Assembly: GCA_022710205.1 (NCBI GenBank)
Contig: JAKLHJ010000050.1
Coordinates: 1-5,524, forward strand
Direction of reading: 5' to 3'
DNA from: Patescibacteria group bacterium
Lineage (GTDB): Bacteria > Patescibacteriota > Minisyncoccia > Phycocordibacterales > UBA12445
DNA length: 5,524 bases
Position 1 is the first letter of the stretch, and the number at the start of each line of letters is the position of its first letter. Positions 1 to 4,107 of this stretch are shown piece after piece. The notes below the pieces were generated by a model that was given only the letters and a program-made list of their open reading frames with translations, made no database searches and was not told the DNA's origin. Both the position numbers and the translations under genes were made by a program.

Positions 1-107
1 TATTTTCAGATGAGAAAGAAGCTAAGGAAAAATTACCTAGCATTTTCCACTCATGGCCCGCGTTGATAGATAAAGAAACTGGAATGTATATCGTGGAGGA
101 TAGATGA
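1..107 (+). CDS. C-terminal end of an unrecognised phage protein (5' truncated)
   Basis: An open frame enters from the left window edge (first full codon at base 3) and gives 34 residues, ending in IDKETGMYIVEDR and a TGA at 105-107. The stop overlaps the ATG of the next gene as ATGA, and that gene's Shine-Dalgarno (GGAGGA, 95-100) lies within this one; both are typical of a co-translated phage operon. The visible part is mixed charged and hydrophobic with no motif I recognise. No function can be assigned without the upstream part. Confidence 0.6.
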   Translation, partial: FSDEKEAKEKLPSIFHSWPALIDKETGMYIVEDR

Positions 108-307
108 CTTGCCCAGCTTCCAAAGACGGCAAACATAAATGGAAGCCATGTTCGACAGTTGGAAGCTGGATTTTGGCTTGGAGCTGTATGCGATGTCGAA
201 AAACTGTCATGGGACATGAGAAACCTAAAAACAAAGTAGCGGATTGTAAATCCGTGAGGCCAACCTTACCCGCCGAGAAAGCGTTAAAACTACGCGATAA
301 GGCTTAG
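104..307 (+). CDS. small zinc-ribbon-like hypothetical protein, 67 aa
   Basis: The start ATG at 104 overlaps the preceding stop (ATGA) and has GGAGGA at 95-100, a short spacing. The product is small and basic. Seen: Cys3, His11, Cys16 and a CxxC pair at Cys28/Cys31 within WSCMRCRKTV, with Trp at 13, 22 and 26. The layout Cys/His then W-x-C-x-x-C-x-K resembles small phage zinc-ribbon proteins in which the metal only stabilises the fold, but the first metal-binding pair is not a clean CxxC, so zinc binding is inferred. The C-terminal third (PAEKALKLRDKA) is charged and probably helical. Function unknown. It is read with the unassigned genes around it. Confidence 0.65.
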   Translation: MTCPASKDGKHKWKPCSTVGSWILAWSCMRCRKTVMGHEKPKNKVADCKSVRPTLPAEKALKLRDKA

Positions 308-348
308 GAGCTTGTGACGCGGGTCGGTTGGATTAAAGCGAGGCTAAT

Positions 349-834
349 ATGACAATAGATGAAATTCGTAAAGCGTTAGAGAGTATCATTAAAGCGGAAC
401 CTACTATAACGCTTACAGTTAAAGCCGACAGCGGCATTACACGAGAGGAATTGATGCAGTTTGCCGTAAGCATTCCCGATTATATCCGCTTCTTATTGGC
501 AGAGATAGAGAGGTTGGAGAAAGAATTAGCCGACTTTAAGACTACATTTTTAGGTGAAGGGATTGAACCTGTAAAATGGGACGTAGATTATTCAATTATT
601 AAGTCATCAAACCCTAATTCAAAAAATACTGCTGAAGAATTATTAAATGACTATAATAGGTTGAAATCCGAAAACGCCAAGCTACAGAAAGTAGCAGATT
701 TAGCCGCCGCATTTTATAAAGCAACTTTAGAATGGAATTCAGCAGTCGAAAAGATAATAGGAAGAGTCCCTCAAACTGGCATTCCCATACAGGAACTTGG
801 TGAAGCCCTCTCAGCCCTAGAGGATAACAAATGA
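349..834 (+). CDS. coiled-coil hypothetical phage protein, 161 aa
   Basis: This is the longest intact gene on the + strand. The start ATG at 349 has a weak GAGG at 340-343. The N-terminus (MTIDEIRKALESIIKAE) looks helical. Residues 45-64, centred on FLLAEIERLEKEL, form a heptad-like coiled coil of a type common in small phage accessory proteins. A polar linker around residues 65-95 leads into a second helical or coiled segment at about 96-138 (LLNDYNRLKSENAKLQK). No catalytic or metal-binding motif is visible. The stop TGA overlaps the next ATG (ATGA, 831-834), so the two are probably translationally coupled. A structural or oligomerising role is plausible from the coils, but no family is recognised and function is unknown. 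Confidence 0.75.
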   Translation: MTIDEIRKALESIIKAEPTITLTVKADSGITREELMQFAVSIPDYIRFLLAEIERLEKELADFKTTFLGEGIEPVKWDVDYSIIKSSNPNSKNTAEELLNDYNRLKSENAKLQKVADLAAAFYKATLEWNSAVEKIIGRVPQTGIPIQELGEALSALEDNK

Positions 835-1187
835 ACTTACAAAAGATAAAAGAAAATTGTGATAAATTTCCACACCTAATAACTTTTGGAGATATTCGTT
901 GGCTTATCCAAGAGGTAGAACGCTTAGAGATTGACAATGAACATCTTAAAAAAAGGTTGAAAGATACGCCTTGCAATGAAGATAAAGAGGTGAACTGTCC
1001 ACACTGTAACAGGCCAATGATGTCGGAGACTGTCTATATAGTTAAGGGCACAGCAAATAACGGAACTCCTTTTTATAGGATATTAAGCAAAAAAATAAAC
1101 GCGGTTAAATATGCAAATGGTGGATATGAAGTATGGGAAGCTGACTTTACGAATGGCAGCTTCAAGTTGTTTGGAGGTGAGAAATGA
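831..1187 (+). CDS. hypothetical protein with N-terminal coil and a single CPHC knuckle, 118 aa
   Basis: The start ATG at 831 overlaps the previous stop and follows AGAGGA at 819-824 with a six-base spacer. Residues 22-44 (IRWLIQEVERLEIDNEHLKK) are amphipathic and coil-like, resembling the coil of the upstream gene. A CPHC knuckle sits at residues 56-59 with another Cys at 48. No second CxxC follows, so a full zinc ribbon is not evident within one chain; metal binding through a dimer is possible but speculative. The C-terminal half, rich in Tyr, Gly and Asn (VYIVKG, GGYEVWEADF), looks like a small beta-rich unit. The gene ends by ATGA overlap with the next one. Function unknown. Confidence 0.7.
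   Translation: MNLQKIKENCDKFPHLITFGDIRWLIQEVERLEIDNEHLKKRLKDTPCNEDKEVNCPHCNRPMMSETVYIVKGTANNGTPFYRILSKKINAVKYANGGYEVWEADFTNGSFKLFGGEK
1173..1180 (+). promoter_or_regulatory. full-length Shine-Dalgarno GGAGGTGA
   Basis: GGAGGTGA is a full eight-base complement of the usual 16S rRNA 3' end. It is placed just before the ATG at 1184 and inside the end of the previous coding region. It fixes the start of the 59-aa gene, which is otherwise too short to call with ease. Confidence 0.6.
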
Positions 1188-1363
1188 AAGAAATTGAAAA
1201 AAAACAAAGCTGCCTTAAAGAAGTATTAAAAATGATGAACGATATTTTGGAAATAAACAAGGTGATAATGGGCCAAATTGAATTATTAACGCAGCCTACT
1301 GTTTATTGTAATTCAAATAAATTATCTTCCGAAGAAATGAAAAGAATTTTGGAGAGAAAATGA
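1184..1363 (+). CDS. small hypothetical protein, 59 aa
   Basis: The frame runs from ATG 1184 (ATGA overlap with the upstream stop; perfect GGAGGTGA Shine-Dalgarno at 1173-1180) to TGA 1361-1363, which in turn overlaps the next ATG. It fills exactly the space between two neighbouring genes in the same coupled style, which is strong support despite its size. The product begins MKEIEKKQSCLKEVLKMM and is mainly helical and Lys/Glu-rich, with a hydrophobic stripe in residues 11-36 suggesting a short coiled coil. Cys10 and Cys42 are isolated. It ends SSEEMKRILERK. No family is recognised. Confidence 0.65.
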   Translation: MKEIEKKQSCLKEVLKMMNDILEINKVIMGQIELLTQPTVYCNSNKLSSEEMKRILERK

Positions 1364-1551
1364 AATCTAAATCACAACAGCGCAGAGAGTTGTTAAAGAA
1401 TGATACAATCTCAGTTCAACGTGCGTGGTTGGAGAGGTTGGTTAAACACGCAGAGGCGGCTGAAAAAGAAGAAAAGAAAGGGACTTATACAGCGATGCTC
1501 ATCGGTTACGCTTCATCAGCTAAAACTATATTGGAGTTAAACAAAGGATAA
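1360..1551 (+). CDS. small conserved-looking phage hypothetical protein, 63 aa
   Basis: The start ATG at 1360 is coupled to the previous stop and has GGAG at 1351-1354. The product is basic and helical. The central VQRAWLERLVKHAEAAEK stretch followed by MLIGYASSAKTIL resembles, from memory, small phage proteins built as 'xxWLERLVKyAExAE...LIGYaxSAkxLLE'. That resemblance is recalled rather than searched. The function of such proteins is not known to me. No cysteines, signal peptide or membrane segment are present. The gene is followed two bases later by the start of a membrane micro-protein. Confidence 0.65.
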   Translation: MKSKSQQRRELLKNDTISVQRAWLERLVKHAEAAEKEEKKGTYTAMLIGYASSAKTILELNKG

Positions 1552-1553
1552 AT

Positions 1554-1712
1554 ATGAAAATACTTGGAATAATTATGTTGGCGTTACCGTTTATTGCACT
1601 TGGTGTTTTTATTATAAAAACTGAGGGCTGGAAAGGTTTTGCTTTTGTATATGGAGGGACGGCATTAATAATTGCTTGGGTTATAATTGCAGCATATCTA
1701 ATAGATAAATAA
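1554..1712 (+). CDS. small two-helix membrane protein, 52 aa
   Basis: The frame runs from ATG 1554, two bases after the previous stop, to TAA 1710-1712, with AAAGGA at 1543-1548 upstream. Two hydrophobic segments stand out. Residues 2-21 (KILGIIMLALPFIALGVFII) and residues about 29-50 (FAFVYGGTALIIAWVIIAAY) are joined by a short KTEGWKG hairpin. This predicts an inner-membrane helical hairpin with almost no soluble part. It is the first of three small membrane proteins between 1554 and 2299. Such micro-proteins in phage early regions can act in superinfection exclusion or on host membrane functions, but nothing here identifies a role. It could be holin-like by topology, although a better holin candidate lies in the lysis cassette. 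Confidence 0.65.
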   Translation: MKILGIIMLALPFIALGVFIIKTEGWKGFAFVYGGTALIIAWVIIAAYLIDK

Positions 1713-1725
1713 AAGGAGAGTAAAT

Positions 1726-1863
1726 ATGTTTGACGTAAAAGATTTAACAGAAGAAGCAGCTAAAGAAAAATTGCAAGAATTAATTGATTGGTTAGATAAA
1801 TTAGATGAAGAAGATGCATTAGGAACGGAAGGTTGGAAGCATGCAATCGGCTGGGAAAATTAA
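1726..1863 (+). CDS. small acidic hypothetical protein, 45 aa
   Basis: ATG 1726 follows AAAGGAG at about 1713-1719 with good spacing; the stop is TAA 1861-1863. The product is strongly acidic. An amphipathic helix (KEKLQELIDWLDKLDEED) is followed by ALGTEGWKHAIGWEN. The 'LDEED..GTEGWxHxxGWE' ending is, from memory, a pattern shared by short proteins in phages and bacterial genomes, whose function is unknown to me. Compact size and acidity would fit a protein that binds another protein or mimics DNA, but that is only a guess. It has its own ribosome binding site and does not overlap its neighbours. Confidence 0.6.
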   Translation: MFDVKDLTEEAAKEKLQELIDWLDKLDEEDALGTEGWKHAIGWEN

Positions 1864-1905
1864 AAATAACAACCTCGTAGAAAAAAAAAACAAAGGAGAA
1901 TAAAT

Positions 1906-2028
1906 ATGACAATTTTTGAATGGATAACTATTGCTAATCAGATAGGTATTTTAGCGCTGTGTTATATCGTCGGCAGGCATGATGCTTCTATCAAAATTAT
2001 AATGGAACAACTAAATAAAGGAGAATAA
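1906..2028 (+). CDS. single-pass membrane micro-protein, 40 aa
   Basis: ATG 1906 is preceded by AAAGGAGAA in a near-identical setting to the starts at 1726 and 2030. TAA is at 2026-2028. Residues about 4-22 (FEWITIANQIGILALCYIV) form one weakly hydrophobic membrane helix. They are followed by GRHDASIKIIMEQLNKGE, a short charged amphipathic tail probably in the cytoplasm. The ribosome binding site of the next gene is encoded within its last codons (AAAGGAG, 2017-2023). Function unknown. Support comes from the ribosome binding site, the tight fit between neighbours, and composition. Confidence 0.55.
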   Translation: MTIFEWITIANQIGILALCYIVGRHDASIKIIMEQLNKGE

Positions 2029-2029
2029 A

Positions 2030-2299
2030 ATGGGTTATACAATTGGATTGATCGGGCTGTGGTTAGGAGTGGGGGCGGTAGTAACACTTACTATTACAGG
2101 CGCTCTGTTCGGCACGAGGGATATTTTGAAAAATAAAAGTATAGATGAACGAGCATTTGAGCACAGCCTTAGCTGGTACGACTCCAACCAAAAAGAATTT
2201 TTCCGCATTGAAAAAGACGGACGTTTAACTTTCAGCCCAGACGTAAAAGGAACTAAAGAGTTCTTAGACTGGATTGATAAACAAAGGGGGACGAAATGA
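2030..2299 (+). CDS. membrane-anchored hypothetical protein, 89 aa
   Basis: ATG 2030 lies two bases after the previous stop, with AAAGGAG at 2017-2023. Residues 3-27 form one long hydrophobic helix (YTIGLIGLWLGVGAVVTLTI and on to the FGTRD boundary) and act as a membrane anchor; there is no lipobox or clear signal-peptidase site. The remaining 60 or so residues are soluble and charged, including FFRIEKDGRLTFSPDVKG and an amphipathic C-terminal helix (KEFLDWIDKQRG). The 'ffrIekdGrl.f.pd' strand pair looks like a small beta-hairpin. The positive residues after the helix suggest the soluble part is cytoplasmic. The gene ends in an ATGA overlap with the next. It is the third membrane protein in a row. 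Function unknown. Confidence 0.7.
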   Translation: MGYTIGLIGLWLGVGAVVTLTITGALFGTRDILKNKSIDERAFEHSLSWYDSNQKEFFRIEKDGRLTFSPDVKGTKEFLDWIDKQRGTK

Positions 2300-2451
2300 T
2301 AACTAAGAAAAAATTGTTAGAAGCGTGGGAGAAAGCAAAAGAAAAAGCATATAGGCATTCTAGATTTATTGATATTGGTGCCCTTATACATGAACTCCCA
2401 GACGACGAGCCTAACATTTCCGAACAAAACAATATTTGGAGGTTTGCATGA
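2296..2451 (+). CDS. small hypothetical protein, 51 aa
   Basis: ATG 2296 overlaps the upstream TGA and is preceded by AAAGGGGG at 2283-2290; TGA 2449-2451 overlaps the next ATG. The N-terminal half is a very basic amphipathic helix (ITKKKLLEAWEKAKEKAYR). The second half (FIDIGALIHELPDDEPNISE) is acidic and probably turns more often. No motif is recognised. Position, coupling and ribosome binding site support expression; function is unknown. Confidence 0.6.
   Translation: MITKKKLLEAWEKAKEKAYRHSRFIDIGALIHELPDDEPNISEQNNIWRFA
2438..2442 (+). promoter_or_regulatory. GGAGG Shine-Dalgarno that fixes the start at 2448
   Basis: GGAGG lies five bases before ATG 2448. It supports that ATG as the start of the frameshifted gene that follows, rather than a start further downstream where none is available in the second frame. 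Confidence 0.55.
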
Positions 2452-2620
2452 TTAACGAACGCTGCGAATACACTAAAAACATAGACTGGTTTGAAGCCTG
2501 TAAAACGGATCTTATAATCTTTTTGATATTGCAAGAGGCAACTGCTTCCGCACCCGCGCCCTAGCAGAGAAAGCGTTAAAGAAAATAAAGGCTGTGTTGA
2601 AAGAGTGCGATCATGGCTAA
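2448..2620 (+). CDS. frameshifted small hypothetical protein (57 aa if restored)
   Basis: ATG 2448 has a strong GGAGG and an ATGA overlap with the previous gene. Read as given, it ends after 38 aa at TAG 2562-2564 with an odd tail (EATASAPAP). The -1 frame is open from 2504 to TAA 2618-2620 and reads FDIARGNCFRTRALAEKALK, then a Lys-rich helix ending KECDHG. That tail looks like a genuine phage protein, but it has no ATG, GTG or TTG start of its own. One extra T in the T5 run at 2520-2524 joins the two parts into a 57-aa protein whose end overlaps the next ATG (2613). The break may be a real mutation, slippage, or a sequencing error. Function unknown. Cys6, Cys18, Cys33 and Cys54 of the restored protein do not form a clear motif. 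Confidence 0.6.
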
Positions 2621-2768
2621 ATTTATTTTCTATGATATTGGCGATGAGAAAGTTTTGGGACAATACAAACATAATATGAGTTGGTGGCAGAGATTGCTTA
2701 TTAGGCTAATGCCTTGGAGATATTCACCAGTGATGACAATTGACGGTGTGTTTTGGATTAAACATTAA
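2613..2768 (+). CDS. small Trp-rich hypothetical protein, 51 aa
   Basis: ATG 2613 to TAA 2766-2768. The ribosome binding site is weak (AAGAGTG, about 2601-2607), as expected if it is translated by coupling to the restored upstream frame, which ends at 2620. The product is basic and aromatic. It starts MAKFIFYDIGDEKVLGQY, has an amphipathic SWWQRLLIRLMPWRYSP helix that may sit on a membrane surface, and ends in a short strand-like MTIDGVFWIKH. No known domain is recognised. Confidence 0.55.
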   Translation: MAKFIFYDIGDEKVLGQYKHNMSWWQRLLIRLMPWRYSPVMTIDGVFWIKH

Positions 2769-2777
2769 AGGAGCAAC

Positions 2778-2987
2778 ATGCCTAACGTAGACAAACCAGA
2801 AACTATCAACGGAGTCCAATGCGGCCCCACCCATCATCTAGCTTGCGATTGTAGAGAGGCTTACATCAAGCAGCTAGAGAAGGTTAGGGAAGCGGCGGAG
2901 ATGCTGATGAAGGGTAGCAATATCCATGTCGCTGAATGGCGGGATAGATTAAAGAGGGCATTATTGAAAATTGATGGAACTGTATAG
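2778..2987 (+). CDS. small Cys/His-containing hypothetical phage protein, 69 aa
   Basis: ATG 2778 is preceded by AAAGGAG at 2767-2773 with ideal spacing. The N-terminus carries Cys15, the His19/His20 pair and a Cys23-x-Cys25 pair (CGPTHHLACDCREAYIKQLE), a possible small metal site. The rest is a long amphipathic helix (EKVREAAEMLMKG) and a second helix (HVAEWRDRLKRALLKI). From memory, 'HxxCxCRE' followed by a helix recurs in small phage proteins of unknown function. The stop TAG (2985-2987) lies within the first copy of a tandem 11-bp repeat. Confidence 0.65.
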   Translation: MPNVDKPETINGVQCGPTHHLACDCREAYIKQLEKVREAAEMLMKGSNIHVAEWRDRLKRALLKIDGTV

Positions 2988-2999
2988 TAACTGTATAGT
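2971..2999 (+). promoter_or_regulatory. possible sigma70-type promoter before the methyltransferase
   Basis: TTGATG at 2971-2976 and TATAGT at 2994-2999 are separated by 17 bases, a consensus-like -35/-10 pair. The -10 hexamer falls in the second copy of the tandem repeat and in the left arm of an inverted repeat. In AT-rich DNA such pairs occur by chance, so this is tentative. It would give the methyltransferase a transcript of its own. Confidence 0.25.
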
Positions 3000-3016
3000 T
3001 TAGTTTACACTATACA
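2978..3016 (+). repeat. tandem 11-bp repeat followed by an inverted arm (possible operator)
   Basis: AACTGTATAGT occurs twice back to back (2978-2988 and 2989-2999). TGTATAGT at 2992-2999 is then mirrored by ACTATACA at 3009-3016 across a nine-base spacer. The element fills the gap between the stop at 2987 and the AAAGGAG at 3021-3027. Two direct half-sites plus one inverted half-site, placed over a possible -10, is how a repressor site may look. It could instead form a weak mRNA hairpin. Repeats are seen; the operator role is inferred. Confidence 0.45.
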
Positions 3017-3031
3017 CATTAAAGGAGAGAT

Positions 3032-3271
3032 ATGGCAACAGGAATGCAAAGAGCTACAGGTTGGAAAGAAGAAGGCCGCCAAAAAGATGATTTCTATGCC
3101 ACGCCAAGATGGGCTATCGAAGCAATATTAGATAGAGAAACTCTTGATGGGCCAGTTTGGGAATGTGCTTCGGGAGATGGTGCGATAAGTAAAGTTTTAG
3201 AGGAACGTGGCTGTGAAGTTATAAGCACAGACATAAGAACAGACGGAGTTTATGGTAGGGGGGGGGGGTAG
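3032..3271 (+). CDS. N-terminal half of a phage SAM-dependent DNA methyltransferase, cut off at a poly-G tract
   Basis: ATG 3032 is preceded by AAAGGAG at 3021-3027. Residues 19-33 (DDFYATPRWAIEAIL) match the 'DFYpTPxWateaLL' opening typical of small phage N6-adenine-type methyltransferases. WECASGDGA at residues 43-51 is motif I (E-x-A-x-G-x-G), which holds S-adenosylmethionine. STD at 65-67 is the motif II acidic position. The frame reads into an 11-G tract and hits TAG at 3269-3271, giving a 79-aa stub that lacks the catalytic NPPF. That motif is in the -1 frame immediately afterwards. As given, this product could bind cofactor at best and would not methylate DNA. With 9 or 12 Gs the protein would be 193 or 194 aa, a plausible full length. 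Confidence 0.8.
   Translation: MATGMQRATGWKEEGRQKDDFYATPRWAIEAILDRETLDGPVWECASGDGAISKVLEERGCEVISTDIRTDGVYGRGGG
3258..3268 (+). repeat. 11-G homopolymer inside the methyltransferase gene
   Basis: Eleven consecutive G residues interrupt otherwise AT-rich coding DNA. The incoming frame stops directly after the tract (TAG 3269-3271), and the outgoing frame has a stop directly before it (TAG 3256-3258), so the change of frame can only happen within the tract. Tracts of this length slip readily during replication and transcription, and are also error-prone in sequencing. Confidence 0.85.
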
Positions 3272-3615
3272 ATTTTTTACAGACTACAGAAAAATGTAAA
3301 AGCATAATAACAAACCCGCCTTTTAAACTTGCACTACCGTTTATTCTGCACGGACTAGAGATAGCAGAAAAGGTTGTGATGTTTGGCCGCATTCAATTAT
3401 TGGAAGGTTTGAAACGATATGATGAGCTTTACAAAGATAATCCGCCGAAGAAAGTTTATGTTTTTAGTGGGCGTTGCTCTTGTTTGAAAGACGGCAAAAA
3501 AGTTAAAGCGGGCTTGATGTGTTTTGCTTGGTTTGTTTTTGAGCGCGGTTTCAAAGGGCCAACAACATTAGATTGGATACGTCCTATCGACTTGAAACAT
3601 AAAGGGGAGATATGA
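3271..3615 (+). CDS. C-terminal half of the methyltransferase (catalytic NPPF motif), -1 frame
   Basis: This frame is open from 3259 and reads VDFLQTTEKC, then IITNPPFKLALPFILHGLEI, to TGA 3613-3615. NPPF (3313-3324) is motif IV of amino-methyltransferases acting on N6-adenine or N4-cytosine, where it orients the target base. Later segments, LLEGLKRYDELYKDNPPKKV, YVFSGR and FAWFVFERGFKGPTTLDWI, match the end of the same phage family as I recall it ('LEGkrRYelf...PPkrVYVFSrR...FAWFVwerG..GPptl.Wi'). An internal ATG at 3376 could start a 79-aa fragment, but it would leave out NPPF and has no good Shine-Dalgarno, so it is probably not a real start. The stop overlaps the next ATG. Target sequence unknown. 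Confidence 0.75.
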   Translation, partial: DFLQTTEKCKSIITNPPFKLALPFILHGLEIAEKVVMFGRIQLLEGLKRYDELYKDNPPKKVYVFSGRCSCLKDGKKVKAGLMCFAWFVFERGFKGPTTLDWIRPIDLKHKGEI

Positions 3616-3818
3616 AAAAACCAAACTCATGTTCAGCACAGATCTGGAGGAAGTTATCAAAGGAAGAACAAAGATGGTATAAGCAGTTCTACAATATGTT
3701 TGAGGTCGAGTTGAATTGTCTATCTAACTTGCATAATGTCACTAAAGCACATAATCTTGCATGTTTAGTGGTATGGTCTAAGAACCCTAGTCTAATCGCT
3801 TTTAACAATACGAAGTAG
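3612..3818 (+). CDS. small hypothetical protein, 68 aa
   Basis: ATG 3612 overlaps the methyltransferase stop and follows AAAGGGGAG at 3601-3609. The product starts MKKPNSCSAQIWRKLSKEEQ, continues RWYKQFYNMFEVELNCLSNL, and has a C-terminal part around NLACLVVWSKNPSLIAFNN. The 'W+xLsxEEQxxYxxfy' helix looks like a small helical phage protein; I do not recognise a family. Read as given it stops at TAG 3816-3818, but the -1 frame just after AAC (3804-3806) continues into a clear coiled-coil tail to 3886, so the natural C-terminus may be longer (about 92 aa). Confidence 0.6.
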   Translation: MKKPNSCSAQIWRKLSKEEQRWYKQFYNMFEVELNCLSNLHNVTKAHNLACLVVWSKNPSLIAFNNTK

Positions 3819-3886
3819 AGAAGTTGACGGCAGAGAACGAACGCTTACGGGGAGAACTTCAAACCAATAAAGGAGAAACAAAATGA
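3806..3886 (+). pseudogene. orphan coiled-coil tail, probably the frameshifted end of the preceding gene
   Basis: In the -1 frame relative to the 68-aa gene, an open stretch reads YEVEKLTAENERLRGEL and ends QTNKGETK at TGA 3884-3886, overlapping the next ATG as ATGA. The heptad pattern of leucines with Glu/Lys/Arg is typical of phage coiled-coil C-termini. There is no ATG or GTG, and the only TTG (3824) has no ribosome binding site. The frame opens only after TAA 3803-3805. It is either the displaced end of the preceding protein (one base missing near CAATAC, 3806-3811) or a remnant of a deleted gene. Confidence 0.45.
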
Positions 3887-4107
3887 GAGAAAAAATCATT
3901 GCATTAGCAGTAGTTATCATTGCCGTAGCAATTTCAGCGCAGAGTTACTTTTTCTGGAAGTTTAATAATAACTCTCAAGAAATTGCGCGCTATAATCAAG
4001 TTCTTAAACAAGTCGATGCAAACATCGTTGCCTTATTTCAAAAGCTACGTGATCTAAAAATCCCAGCCGTCGATAAACTTCTGCCAAAGCTACCGGAGCA
4101 AAAATGA
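3883..4107 (+). CDS. membrane-anchored or exported hypothetical protein, 74 aa
   Basis: ATG 3883 follows AAAGGAG at 3869-3875. The N-terminus has the form of a signal anchor: MREK, then a hydrophobic stretch at residues 5-25 (IIALAVVIIAVAISAQSYFF). AISAQ could be a signal-peptidase I site, but the following aromatic WKF makes an uncleaved anchor more likely. Residues 30-74 are soluble and helical (EIARYNQVLKQVDANIVALF) and end in the basic, proline-containing LPKLPEQK. This N-in single-pass layout with a periplasmic coil resembles i-spanins in outline. However, the gene lies far from the lysis genes on the opposite strand, so that is not proposed firmly. It overlaps the nuclease gene start by ATGA. 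Confidence 0.65.
   Translation: MREKIIALAVVIIAVAISAQSYFFWKFNNNSQEIARYNQVLKQVDANIVALFQKLRDLKIPAVDKLLPKLPEQK

Noticed and set aside
37..234. A 65-codon open frame on the - strand
   Set aside because: It is antisense to the zinc-ribbon-like gene and the truncated first gene, with no independent support.
614..976. A 120-codon open frame on the - strand
   Set aside because: It is antisense to two coupled coiled-coil genes and has no supporting ribosome binding site or recognisable content.
1881..1890. A10 run as a slippery or phase-variable tract
   Set aside because: It lies between two genes, not in a coding frame. At most it affects spacing upstream of the AAAGGAG at 1892-1898.
2253..2672. 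A 139-codon open frame on the - strand
   Set aside because: It runs antisense to four + strand genes with good ribosome binding sites and stop/start coupling. Its translation is Ser/Phe-rich with no motif, as expected of a mirror frame, and it would be alone on that strand in this region.
3376..3615. A separate 79-aa gene starting at the internal ATG 3376
   Set aside because: The frame is open further back through the catalytic NPPF motif to the G tract, and no Shine-Dalgarno precedes 3376. It is the end of the methyltransferase.
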